64,000 nt of DNA from positions 620,001-684,000 of the forward strand of contig NZ_VORA01000001.1 of the NCBI RefSeq assembly GCF_008477545.1. The letters are read 5' to 3'. Below the pieces are notes generated by a model. The model was not told the origin of the DNA. It saw nothing but the letters and a program-made list of their open reading frames with translations, and did not search any database. Both the position numbers and the translations under genes were made by a program. This document shows, one piece after another, positions 7,321-17,600 of the stretch. The DNA comes from Roseibium aestuarii. Lineage in GTDB: Bacteria > Pseudomonadota > Alphaproteobacteria > Rhizobiales > Stappiaceae. Each line of letters starts with the position of its first letter. Position 1 is the first letter of the stretch.

Positions 7321-9552
7321 TCAGGCAGCTTCGCTGTCTGCATCCTGAACGGCGGCGGAAGCCTTCGGCGGGAACTTGCCGTAGAAGCTTTCGTTGGTCT
7401 TGGCCATCTCGCGCAGCAGCTTGTTCGGCTTGAAGCGCGGGCCCCACTTCTTGGTGAACTTCTTGCAGAGTTCCACGAAGGCGGTGGTGCCCATGGTGTC
7501 GATGTAGGACAGAGTGCCACCGGTGTAGGGGGCAAAGCCGAAGCCCAGGATCGAGCCGACGTCGGCTTCGCGCACGTCCGTCAGGCAGTTTTCCTCGAAG
7601 ATGCGGGCGGTTTCGAGCGCCTGCATCACCAGAAGGCGCTGCTTGAGTTCCTCGATCTGGAAGCTGTCGGCAGACTTCGGCTGACCGACCACATCCGGGA
7701 TCCCCGGCCACAGGCTCTTGTCCTTGCCCTTGTAGTCGTAGAAGCCCTTGCCGTTCTTGCGGCCGAAGCGTTCCTGCTTGACCACCATCTTTTCAAGGAT
7801 GTTGTCGAGCGGGCCTTCCACATACTTCACGCCGAGATCCTTGCGGGTCGCGGACACGATCTTCCAGGCCAGGTCGAGTGCCACTTCATCACCGAGCGAC
7901 AGGGGACCAACCGGCATGCCGGCCATCTTGCCTGCGTTCTCGACCATCGCTGCCGGCACGCCGTCGGCCAGCATCATCAGGCCTTCGCGGATGTAGGTCA
8001 TCACCACGCGCGAGGTGTAGAAGCCGCGCGAGTCGTTGACGACGATCGGGGTCTTCTTGATGGCCTTGATGTAGTCCAGCGCCATGGCGAGCGCCCGGTC
8101 GGAGGTCTTCTTGCCGACGATCACTTCCACCAGCATCATCTTGTCGACGGGCGAGAAGAAGTGGATGCCGACGAAGTTCTTCGGACGGGAAGACGCCTGG
8201 GCGAGCGAGGTGATCGGCAGGGTCGAGGTGTTGGAGGCGTAGATGGCGCGCGGCTTCATCACGGCTTCCGCCTGTTCGGTCACCTGACGCTTGATCTCGC
8301 GGTCCTCGAACACGGCCTCGATCACCAGGTCGCAGTCACCCAGTTCCGCATAGTCGGTGGTGGCGGTGATCTTCTCCAGCAGCTTGGCCTTGTCCTCTTC
8401 CGTGGACTTGCCGCGCTTGATGGCCTTGTCCAGCAGATCGGCGGAATGGGCCTTGCCCTTGTCGGCCGCAGCCTGCTCCCGGTCGATCAGCACCACCTGG
8501 ATGCCGGCCTTTGCCGAGACATAGGCAATGCCTGCGCCCATGAAGCCCGCACCCAGAACGCCGATCTTCTTGATCTTGTTCGGGCGCTGGTCGGCCGGAC
8601 GGCGGGCCAGCTTGTTCAGCTCCTGCATGGAGACGAACAGGGAGCGGATCATGTTGCCGGCTTCGGGGCTCTGCAGAACCTTGGCGAAGTAGCGGCTTTC
8701 CACCTGGAGAGCCAGATCCATCGGCAGCTGGAGGCCTTCCACCACGGCGTGCAGCATGTAGCGCGGGCCGGGGTAGTTGTCATAGGTCTCGCGGCGGTAG
8801 ATGGCATTGGCGGCCGGCCAGAACTGGAAGCCCGCCGGGGAATAGACGTTGCCGTTCGGCAGCTTGAAGCCCTTCTTGTCCCACGGCTTGACCGCGTCGA
8901 CAGCACCGGACTTCAGCAGCTTCTTGGCGGTCTCGACCAGCTTCTTCGGCGCGGCGACATCGTCCACCAGCCTCATCTTGACGGCCTTGGCGGCGTCCAG
9001 GGTGCGGCCCTGCAGCAGGAACTGCATGCCTTCCTGACCGTCGCACATGCGCATGACGCGCTGGGTGCCGCCAGCGCCCGGGAACAGGCCGACTTTGGTT
9101 TCCGGCAGGGCGATCTTCAGGCTGCCGTCATTGGAGGCCAGGCGGTAGTGGCAGGCGAGCGCCAGCTCGGTGCCACCGCCCATGCAGGCGCCGGTGAGGG
9201 TCGCCACGAAGGGCTTGCCGCAGGTTTCCAGCTTCCGGTAGATCAGCGACAGCTTGCGCGAGCCGTCGAACAGGGCCTTGGCAGCGGCTTCCGGATCGGA
9301 GCTGCGGCTCTTCTGGAAGTCCTTGAGCAGGCCCTCCAGCATGGTCAGATCGGCGCCGCCGGAGAAGGCGGACTTGCCGGAGGTGATGACCGCGCCCTTG
9401 ATGGCGTCATCGGCCACGACCTGATCAACGATCTTGTCCAGGTCTTCCATGACCGACAGGTCGATCACGTTCATGGACTTGCCCGGCATGTCCCAGGTGA
9501 TGGTGGCGATGCCGTCAGCGTCGGTTTCGATTTGGAAGTTCTTGTAGGTCAT
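7321..9552 (-). CDS. fadJ: Multifunctional fatty-acid oxidation enzyme: enoyl-CoA hydratase / 3-hydroxyacyl-CoA dehydrogenase (FadJ/FadB type)
   Basis: A 743-residue enzyme that catalyses hydration of enoyl-CoA and NAD-dependent oxidation of 3-hydroxyacyl-CoA. The N-terminal crotonase domain (about 1-200) shows [12 protein letters not shown] and [19 protein letters not shown]. The dehydrogenase domain begins with the Rossmann motif [18 protein letters not shown] (about 330-350) and continues with [20 protein letters not shown] and the C-terminal NGKGFYDY motif. The ATG at 9552 follows GGAGGAGACACGAAAA. It is the last gene of a four-gene operon, 25 bp behind the thiolase. Confidence 0.93.
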   Translation of the reverse strand: MTYKNFQIETDADGIATITWDMPGKSMNVIDLSVMEDLDKIVDQVVADDAIKGAVITSGKSAFSGGADLTMLEGLLKDFQKSRSSDPEAAAKALFDGSRKLSLIYRKLETCGKPFVATLTGACMGGGTELALACHYRLASNDGSLKIALPETKVGLFPGAGGTQRVMRMCDGQEGMQFLLQGRTLDAAKAVKMRLVDDVAAPKKLVETAKKLLKSGAVDAVKPWDKKGFKLPNGNVYSPAGFQFWPAANAIYRRETYDNYPGPRYMLHAVVEGLQLPMDLALQVESRYFAKVLQSPEAGNMIRSLFVSMQELNKLARRPADQRPNKIKKIGVLGAGFMGAGIAYVSAKAGIQVVLIDREQAAADKGKAHSADLLDKAIKRGKSTEEDKAKLLEKITATTDYAELGDCDLVIEAVFEDREIKRQVTEQAEAVMKPRAIYASNTSTLPITSLAQASSRPKNFVGIHFFSPVDKMMLVEVIVGKKTSDRALAMALDYIKAIKKTPIVVNDSRGFYTSRVVMTYIREGLMMLADGVPAAMVENAGKMAGMPVGPLSLGDEVALDLAWKIVSATRKDLGVKYVEGPLDNILEKMVVKQERFGRKNGKGFYDYKGKDKSLWPGIPDVVGQPKSADSFQIEELKQRLLVMQALETARIFEENCLTDVREADVGSILGFGFAPYTGGTLSYIDTMGTTAFVELCKKFTKKWGPRFKPNKLLREMAKTNESFYGKFPPKASAAVQDADSEAA

Positions 9553-9577
9553 TTTTCGTGTCTCCTCCGCTGCTCGC

Positions 9578-10786
<1,209 letters not shown>

Positions 10787-10813
10787 TTGTGTCTCCTCCA
10801 GTTGTTCGGATGC

Positions 10814-11449
10814 TCATGCGGCCGGCAGCGGATGCCCGGGCATGAGGTCGTACGGGTGGCGCCAGCCGGGAAGCGCCTTCAGGCGGTCCAGCCAGCGGAC
10901 AATGTGGGGATAGCGGTTGAGTTCGATGCCGATCTCGTCGGGCCAGAACAGGTAACCGCACAGGGACAGGTCGGCGATCGTCGGCGTCTCGCCGACGACG
11001 AAGCTCCGGCCGTCCAGATGGGCATCGAGCACGGCCAGTGCGGCGCGGGCCCGGCCCTCGAGCCATTTCGTCACCTCTGTCTCGCCGCTCTTCATGATGA
11101 AGCGCAGGAAACGCAGGGTGGCGATGTAGCTCGTCAGCTTGTGATTGTCGAAGAGGACCCAGCGCAGGATCTCGCGCCGGTCGTCGTCATTGGTCCAGCC
11201 GAAGGTGCCGAGACGCTCGACCAGATAGTCGAGGATGACACCCGACTGGCTGAGCTTGCGGCCGGCATGGTCGAGAACCGGGATCTCGCCCATCTCGTTG
11301 ACGTCGGCGCGGAACTCGGGGGTCCGCGTCGCGCCGTTGAAGAAATCGACCCACTGCGGCGTCCAGTCGGCACCGGAAAGCTCCAGCATCAGGGCTACCT
11401 TGTAGGCGTTCCCGGACTGGGCGAAGCAATGCAGTGTGTACTCGCTCAT
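10814..11449 (-). CDS. Glutathione S-transferase family protein
   Basis: A 211-residue protein with a thioredoxin-like N-terminal domain (about 1-80, including NEMGEIPVLDH, the cis-proline glutathione-binding motif, and LSQSGVILDYL) and an all-helical C-terminal domain with the conserved TIADLSLCGYLFW segment. It is embedded in the beta-oxidation operon between acyl-CoA dehydrogenase and thiolase, so it may detoxify acyl or oxidised lipid products. That link is inference from position. Confidence 0.88.
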   Translation of the reverse strand: MSEYTLHCFAQSGNAYKVALMLELSGADWTPQWVDFFNGATRTPEFRADVNEMGEIPVLDHAGRKLSQSGVILDYLVERLGTFGWTNDDDRREILRWVLFDNHKLTSYIATLRFLRFIMKSGETEVTKWLEGRARAALAVLDAHLDGRSFVVGETPTIADLSLCGYLFWPDEIGIELNRYPHIVRWLDRLKALPGWRHPYDLMPGHPLPAA

Positions 11450-11492
11450 GGGTCGGAATTCTCCCGTTGCCGGAAAGGGCTGGGCGCTTGAG

Positions 11493-11520
11493 GGCGCGCT
11501 CCCGCGAAGGGGAGCGCGCC
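11493..11520. repeat. Strong intra-operon hairpin
   Basis: Arms GGCGCGCTCCC and GGGAGCGCGCC (11 bp, perfect) around a six-base loop lie in the 81-bp gap between acyl-CoA dehydrogenase and the GST gene. There is no T tract, so it is probably an mRNA stabilising or processing hairpin rather than a full terminator. Confidence 0.6.
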
Positions 11521-11530
11521 GGTGCGAGGC

Positions 11531-13327
11531 TCAGAACAGGTCGGCTTCGACGCTCATCATGGTCTCGCAGCCGCTGCTGATGCGGGCGAGGTGAGCGGCG
11601 GTTTCCGGCATCAGACGCTCCATGTAGAAGGTGCCGAAGGCGAGCATGGCCTTCAGTTCCGCTTCGTTGGAGGCAGAGCCGTCTGCCAGCTTGGCGTTGA
11701 TCACCTTGGCGATCTTGGCCCACATGTAGCCGATGGCGACCAGACCGAAGAGGTGCATGTAGTCGGTGGAACCGGCACCCGCGTTGTCCGGGTTCTTCAT
11801 GCCGTTCTGCATGAACCACATGGTGGCCTGCTGCAGGTGGTCCACACCGGTCTTCAGCGGCTGGATGAAGGCCTTGAGGGCGTCGTCATCCTTGTTGGCC
11901 TTGCCGAATTCCTTGACCTCGTTGAAGAGGGCCATGACCGCGCGGCCACCGTTGGCCGGCAGCTTGCGGCCGACCAGATCGAGGGCCTGGATGCCGTTGG
12001 CGCCTTCGTAGATCATGGCGATGCGGGCATCGCGCACGAACTGGTCCATGCCCCACTCGGCGATGTAGCCGTGGCCACCGAAGACCTGCTGGGCATTCAC
12101 CGCATTGGCGAAGCCGGTGTCGGTGAGCACGCCCTTCAGGACCGGGGTCATCAGGCCCATCATGTCCTCGGAGTGCTGACGTGCCTTTTCGTCCGGCGAA
12201 CGGTGCGCCTTGTCGCCATGCAGGGCGGTCCACAGCACCAGCGCGCGGGCGCCGATGTTGAAGGAGCGGATCTGCATCAGGATGCGGCGGATGTCCGGGT
12301 GGACGATGATCGGATCGGCGGCCTTGTCGGCTTCCTTGGTGCCGGTCAGGGCGCGGCCCTGCAGACGGTCCTTGGCATAGGCGACGGCGTTCTGATAGGC
12401 GACTTCCGACTGGGCCAGACCCTGAACGGCCACGCCGAGGCGGGCTTCGTTCATCATGGTGAACATGGCGCGCAGGCCCTTGTTCTCCTCGCCGACCAGC
12501 CAGCCGGTGGCGCCGTCATAGTTCATGACGCAGGTCGCGTTGCCGTGGATGCCCATCTTGTGCTCCAGCGCGCCGCAGGACACGCCGTTGCGCTCACCCG
12601 GGTTGCCGTCGGCATCCGGCAGGAACTTCGGAACGACGAAGAGCGAGATGCCCTTGGTGCCGGCCGGAGCGCCTTCGATGCGGGCGATCACCAGGTGGAC
12701 GATGTTCTCCGACATGTCGTGTTCGCCGGCGGAGATGAAGATCTTCGTGCCGGAAATCTTGTAGGAGCCATCTGCCTGGGGCACGGCCTTGGTGCGCAGC
12801 AGACCCAGATCCGTGCCGCAATGGGGCTCGGTCAGGTTCATGGTGCCGGTCCAGGTGCCGGCGATCATCTTCGGCAGATAGAGGGCCTTCTGCTCGTCCG
12901 AACCATGCAGGGTGATGGCGGCGATGGCGCCGGCCGTCAGGCCCGGATACATGGCAAAGGCCATGTTGGCGGAGGAGAGATATTCGTTGAAGGCGGTCGC
13001 CAGCGTGTGCGGCAGGCCCTGCCCGCCATATTCCGGATCAGCCGACAGAGTGCCCCAGCCACCTTCGCAGAAGGCGTCATAGGCGGCCTTGAAGCCCTTC
13101 GGCGGGGTCACGGTGCCGTCTTCGGAACGCTTGCAGCCTTCCTGGTCGCCGGACAGGTTCAGCGGCTGGGCGATTTCGGCAGCGAACTTGCCGCCTTCGG
13201 TGAGGATCGCCTCGACCAGATCCGGGGTCGCTTCCTCGAAGCCCGGCAGTTCGGCGTGGCTGGCGTAATCGAGAACGTCGTTGAGCAGGAAGAGGGTGTC
13301 TTCAACGGGGGCGCGGTAGCTCGGCAT
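11531..13327 (-). CDS. Acyl-CoA dehydrogenase (long form with C-terminal extension)
   Basis: A 598-residue FAD enzyme that introduces the 2,3 double bond of acyl-CoA. It is longer than the 380-residue classic form and has the extra N-terminal block starting [20 protein letters not shown] and a C-terminal extension seen in AcdA/FadE12-like proteins. Family motifs include [20 protein letters not shown] and the catalytic glutamate in [30 protein letters not shown] precedes the ATG. It is the first gene of the operon, behind its own promoter and a dyad. Confidence 0.93.
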   Translation of the reverse strand: MPSYRAPVEDTLFLLNDVLDYASHAELPGFEEATPDLVEAILTEGGKFAAEIAQPLNLSGDQEGCKRSEDGTVTPPKGFKAAYDAFCEGGWGTLSADPEYGGQGLPHTLATAFNEYLSSANMAFAMYPGLTAGAIAAITLHGSDEQKALYLPKMIAGTWTGTMNLTEPHCGTDLGLLRTKAVPQADGSYKISGTKIFISAGEHDMSENIVHLVIARIEGAPAGTKGISLFVVPKFLPDADGNPGERNGVSCGALEHKMGIHGNATCVMNYDGATGWLVGEENKGLRAMFTMMNEARLGVAVQGLAQSEVAYQNAVAYAKDRLQGRALTGTKEADKAADPIIVHPDIRRILMQIRSFNIGARALVLWTALHGDKAHRSPDEKARQHSEDMMGLMTPVLKGVLTDTGFANAVNAQQVFGGHGYIAEWGMDQFVRDARIAMIYEGANGIQALDLVGRKLPANGGRAVMALFNEVKEFGKANKDDDALKAFIQPLKTGVDHLQQATMWFMQNGMKNPDNAGAGSTDYMHLFGLVAIGYMWAKIAKVINAKLADGSASNEAELKAMLAFGTFYMERLMPETAAHLARISSGCETMMSVEADLF

Positions 13328-13362
13328 GGAATCCTCCCAGAAGTGCCGCTGTCATTCATGCA

Positions 13363-13421
13363 TGACGTTTCCGTAAACGTCACGTTGACTGCTATATACG
13401 CCCCTGCCAGAGGGCAGACAA
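13363..13421 (-). promoter_or_regulatory. Predicted promoter and MerR-type operator of the beta-oxidation operon
   Basis: On the minus strand a TTGTCT -35 element and a TATATA -10 element (plus-strand 13416-13421 and 13393-13398) are separated by exactly 17 bp. Just downstream lies a dyad, TGACGTTT and AAACGTCA around four bases (13363-13382). The placement over the transcription start suggests repression. Assignment to the MerR-family protein upstream is inference. Confidence 0.6.
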
Positions 13422-13530
13422 GTGGTGTCCTTGGGGAAGCTGAACGGAAAATTATGCCGATTTCGTGAAAATACGCCTCAAAACGGCTGACCGAACGGAA
13501 ATTTCGCGCGTCGGTTCAGGCATTTTTGCC

Positions 13531-13556
13531 GCAAAATGACAGTTTTGTCATTTTGC
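13531..13556. repeat. Inverted repeat GCAAAATGAC-N6-GTCATTTTGC
   Basis: Perfect 10-bp arms in the 348-bp gap between the merR-type terminator and the acyl-CoA dehydrogenase promoter. There is no T tract on either strand. It could be a second operator or an RNA hairpin. The rest of the gap holds only the terminator and promoter listed separately. Confidence 0.5.
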
Positions 13557-13611
13557 GTGCATCTGGCCGGTTAGGCACGCATTGCGCGTTCCGGGACGCC
13601 TGCGACGCGCA

Positions 13612-13645
13612 GAAAACAAGAAAGGCGGAGCTTTCGCCCCGCCTT
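13612..13645 (-). terminator. Terminator after the merR-family gene
   Basis: Minus-strand hairpin AAGGCGG/CCGCCTT followed by a T-rich run (TCTTGTTTTC), 30 bp after the regulator stop. It separates the regulator from the downstream operon. Confidence 0.7.
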
Positions 13646-13675
13646 CGAATGTCTGCAGTCGGTGTGCCGGTCGGC

Positions 13676-14176
13676 TCAGTCGAGGGCGCTGGCTGCGCTC
13701 AGGAGACCTTCGCTCTCGGCTTCCTCGGCTTCCTTCTGACGCAGCAGACCGGCGACCACCGCCACCGTGCGCGACAGTTCGGCAATGGCCTGCTCGATGT
13801 CGTCGCGCTGCTTTTCCAGCACGGAGATCTGCCCGTTGAAGCGGTTGAGGGCGACGCGAAGCTGGGTCACCTGACCGTCCTTCAGGTCATAGAGGTCGAG
13901 CATGTCGCGGATTTCGGTCAGCGAGAAGCCGACGCGCTTGCCCATGAGCACCAGCTTCAGGCGGGCGCGGTCACGGCGGGAATACACCCGGTTCATGCCG
14001 TCGCGCTTCGGATTGATCAGGCCCTTGTCTTCGTAGAAGCGCAGGGTGCGAAGGGTGCAATCGAATTCCTTGGCCAGTTCGCCGATGGTGAAATACGGCT
14101 TGCGGCTGCCATCGCCGCGAAAATCGGCCACATCGGCCAGGTCGTCCTCATTGAGGATGGAGAGCGCTTCACTCAT
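13676..14176 (-). CDS. MerR family transcriptional regulator (LiuR-like)
   Basis: A 166-residue regulator. The winged helix-turn-helix spans about residues 27-95 with FTIGELAKEFDCTLRTLRFY, EDKGLI and NRVYSRRDRARLKLVLMGKR, followed by a long dimerisation coiled coil (about 100-150) and a short acidic tail. There are no metal-binding cysteines in the tail, which argues against a metal sensor. MerR proteins of this type often control acyl-CoA and branched-chain catabolism, which fits the operon directly downstream. The effector may be an acyl-CoA, by inference. Confidence 0.85.
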   Translation of the reverse strand: MSEALSILNEDDLADVADFRGDGSRKPYFTIGELAKEFDCTLRTLRFYEDKGLINPKRDGMNRVYSRRDRARLKLVLMGKRVGFSLTEIRDMLDLYDLKDGQVTQLRVALNRFNGQISVLEKQRDDIEQAIAELSRTVAVVAGLLRQKEAEEAESEGLLSAASALD

Positions 14177-14364
14177 GTCTTGTCTTTCAGTCCTGCAGCC
14201 CGCAGCCGTGCTGCCGGCGGTCTTGCTGCTTGAGACGACAGCCGGGCGGTCGAAGCGGGGGAGGGGAACCGGAAGGAGTATCCACCACCTCGCAACGCTG
14301 CTTCGGACACCGCAAGGGGGCGTCGCTCCGGGCTGGTCGCAAATATTTATGTCAACCTTTTAGC

Positions 14365-14396
14365 TTACGTTCACGTCAAGGTCCAGTCACGTAAAC
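14365..14396. promoter_or_regulatory. Candidate MerR-family operators upstream of the regulator gene
   Basis: TTACGTTCACGTCAA (14365-14379) and GTCACGTAAAC (14386-14396) lie about 190-220 bp upstream of the regulator start. They share ACGTGA/TCACGT cores with the sequence beside the acyl-CoA dehydrogenase promoter, which suggests autoregulation. Confidence 0.4.
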
Positions 14397-14529
14397 CACC
14401 AGTGAAAATCAGCGTTAACTCGCGGATCTCTTGAGGTTTCTGACAAGTCGCCCGGTGGTGCGGCCGAGCACTGTCGCGGCGGCAACATGCCTGACAGGTG
14501 GTTACCCGAATCGCAGCTCGCAATGGCGA

Positions 14530-14544
14530 TTAACGCGCTGTTTA
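14530..14544 (+). promoter_or_regulatory. Possible CtrA-type site
   Basis: TTAA-N7-TTTA differs by one base from the CtrA consensus TTAA-N7-TTAA and lies 113 bp upstream of the PodJ-like start. Weak evidence by itself, but CtrA control of polarity genes is known in alphaproteobacteria. Confidence 0.25.
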
Positions 14545-14656
14545 CCCTAAAGGGACAAAGATTTCGCAACTGCTGCCGTGGGCGACTTTACTGTGGGGAA
14601 GCTGGGCAGCGCATGAACTCGAAGCGATCAGAAGATCGCCAGCGCAGGGACAGCTC

Positions 14657-17600
14657 ATGTCTGCTTGGAAAATCCGTGATGCAGAAGGCCGCGGTGGACA
14701 CTCGTTCCGGGGAACTTCTGCCGGTGAGTATGAGGATGACCGGTTCATGTCCGAGCGCGAGAGGATGACGCCCGAGGATGAGATGCGGGCCCTGGCCCAG
14801 CAACGCATCGAGCGCCTGACCCGCACTGCCTCCGCCCTGCAGGGCGATTTCGACGCCCTGCGCGAAGATCCCGAACACGAACTCGAGGCCGTGGCCGACG
14901 AGCTGGACCGGCTCCTGCGCGAACGCGAGGAAGCCGCCGCAACCGCTCAGCGTGTCGTCGGCCGGACCGAGACGGCCCGTTCCCAGACCTCTGTCGACCC
15001 GCGCCTTTCGGATCGCAGTGAGCGGGGCAATGAGCGTCGCGGTGTCAGCCTGCGACAGGTTCCGGCCTCGGTGCGTCCGACGGTGGTCTCCGCTCCCACG
15101 CCTGCATCGCGCGCGGGCGTACGCTCCGGTGCCCAGATGTTTGGTTCCCAGAGCAATGCGCCGACGCCAGCCCAGAGCGGCTCCCGTCGCTTGGACGATG
15201 TGCTCGGTGCCCTAGAAAGGCTCGACGAAAAGGTCGCGACCCTGTCTCGCCGCCAGCAGGACGAGGTCGAGGATCTGTCCCGCGACATGACCGCCTTTGA
15301 CGCAGCCGGTGGGCGCAGCCCGTTGCGCGAAGATCCGGTTGCCGAAACCCCGACGCGCGAAGAGCGGCCCGGCCGCTTTGCCTATCGCGATGCCGACCCG
15401 GAAGCAGATCCCGAATCCGGTGGCTTGTCCATGTCCGCCTATCGCGAGCTGGGACGCCGCATCGATGCCCTGCGCAAGCCGCAGGAAGAAACCATTCGCA
15501 CCGTGCGCGAGGGACTCGGCTCCCTGCGCGAGGCCATCTCCGGTTATGCGGCCGGCAATCGCGAGCGCTCCTCCCGTCACGCGGCCGAGCTGCGGCATCT
15601 GGCCGACATGGTCGAACGCCTGCGTGCAGAGCGCATCGACGATGCGCCGCTGCGCGACATGCAGAAGGACGTCGCCGAGCTGAAGGCCCAGCTGGGCCGC
15701 AGCAACGTCGATGGCGCGCTGAAGACGCTGGAACACGGCTATGCCCACATCCTGCAGCGCCTGGACGAACTGAACCGGGGCGCCATTGATCCGCGCGTCC
15801 TGCGCACCATCACCACGCGCCTCGACGAGATCGAGGATGCCTTCTCCACCTTGCCCCGCGCTGACCAGATGCAGGTTCTGGAAAGCCGTCTGGGCGATGT
15901 GTCCGAGCGGGTCGAGGATCTGATCGAGAGCCACGTGCCCGTGGATGTCGAGCCCTTGCGCGAGGAACTGCGAGAGCTGCGCGAGGTGGTTGCCCGCATC
16001 GATTTCACCGAGGTGGTGGAAAGCATCGACGATCGCCTGCGTTTCGTCTCCAGCCGTCTGGACGAACTGGAACATCTGGCCAGGGCTCAGCAGGGTCTCG
16101 ATACCCGCATCGCCGCCATGGAAGAGCGGCTTCCGGATGCGGACATGATGCAGCGGCTTCACGGCCGCCTCGAAGACATCGTCGGCATGCTGTCCGATGA
16201 CCGCGGACCGGTCGAGGATCCGCGTCTCGACGAGATCGCCGGCCGTCTGGAGCGCATGGAACGCAATGCGCCCGATGGCGAGCGCAACGAGGCCCTCTCC
16301 GTCCTCGAGGACAAGCTCGAGGCCATTGCGGTCAAGATCGACATCATTGAAAAGCGCGCCAGCCGGCCGGTCCCGGTTCTGGATGCAGGCGCTCGCAAGG
16401 ACGGCCTGACGGAGGAAAGCAACCGGCTGCTCGGCGATCTGCAGAAGCGCATCGCGGAAATGTCCGATCAGCTTGCCCGTCCCGCCGAAACGGTGACCAC
16501 GAGCGATCTGGATCTGCTGCGCCGGGAAATCTCGGAGATGCGGGCGGCCATTGTCGCGCCCCAGAAGACCGATGCCCTGGAGCAGCGCATTTCCGAACTG
16601 GCCGAAACCCTGTCCGGCAGCCGTGGCGCACTCGACGATGACCGGCTGGACCAGCTGGGCGAAAAGGTCGCCCGCCTCGCCAGCCAGCTCGAAACCTCCA
16701 CGTCTCGCGATGATGAAACCGCACGGATCGCCTCCGCGCTGGCTCGCATCGAGGAAAACCTCAAGACAAGCCGCGACGACGTGAAGGGTCTGGCCCGTCA
16801 GGCCGCCCGCGAAGTCGCCGAGGAACTGGTGGCCAACAGGGCCTCCGGCGCCGGTCAGGATGTGGACGGTGCCATTGCCGGCCTGCAAGGAGATCTGCGG
16901 GCGCTTCTGGATGCCGCTCAAGGCTCCGAGGAACGCACGCGCAGCACCTTCGAAGGGGTGCAGTCGATCCTCTCAGCCCTGACGGATCGACTCGAACAGC
17001 TTGAGAAGGCCAACCGCCGCGACACCAGTGGCCTGCGCGCGGGAAGCCGCATGGGCGCGCTCCTGCGTCGCGATCCGCAGGAAGATCCGGCCGAGGACAC
17101 CGCCGAACGTCCGGTCGAACGCATTCGCGATCGCAAGGCCGATTTCATTGCCGCCGCGCGCCGCGCCGCCCAGGCGGCCTCCGAGGAGGCTGCCCTTCTG
17201 GAGCAGCAGTCCCGCCGGACTGCGGCCGCCGCACCGCGCGTCCAACCCGAGGAAGCCCGTCCCGGGCGCACCACTACGCCGATGAGCGCGTCGGTCGCCC
17301 CGGCAGCCGCCGGTCCGGCTACCGCCCGCAAGGACGTTGCTGCTCCCGCAGAGGCCGCGCCCGCCGATGCTCAGGAGGCAAGCAGCGACGACAGCCGCGC
17401 CGGCTGGTTCCGCAATACCCTGCGCCGTACCCGCTCTGCCGAACGTTCCGCCGAGGCGGCAGCGGCAGAGACCGCGCCTGCGCGGACCCCGGATGCTCCG
17501 GCACCGTCTGCCCTGCGCGGCGAGATCCGTCCGGCGGCCGGCGCTGACAGTGCGACCGAAGACGACGCGGAAGAAGGCGGCAAGGGCCGCCGCCGCATGC

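Larger units (their letters stand above)
14177..14656. other. Long divergent intergenic region
   Basis: 480 bp between the merR-family gene and the PodJ-like gene with no credible gene. It holds candidate operators at 14365-14396 and a CtrA-like box at 14530-14544; the remainder shows nothing I recognise. Confidence 0.6.
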
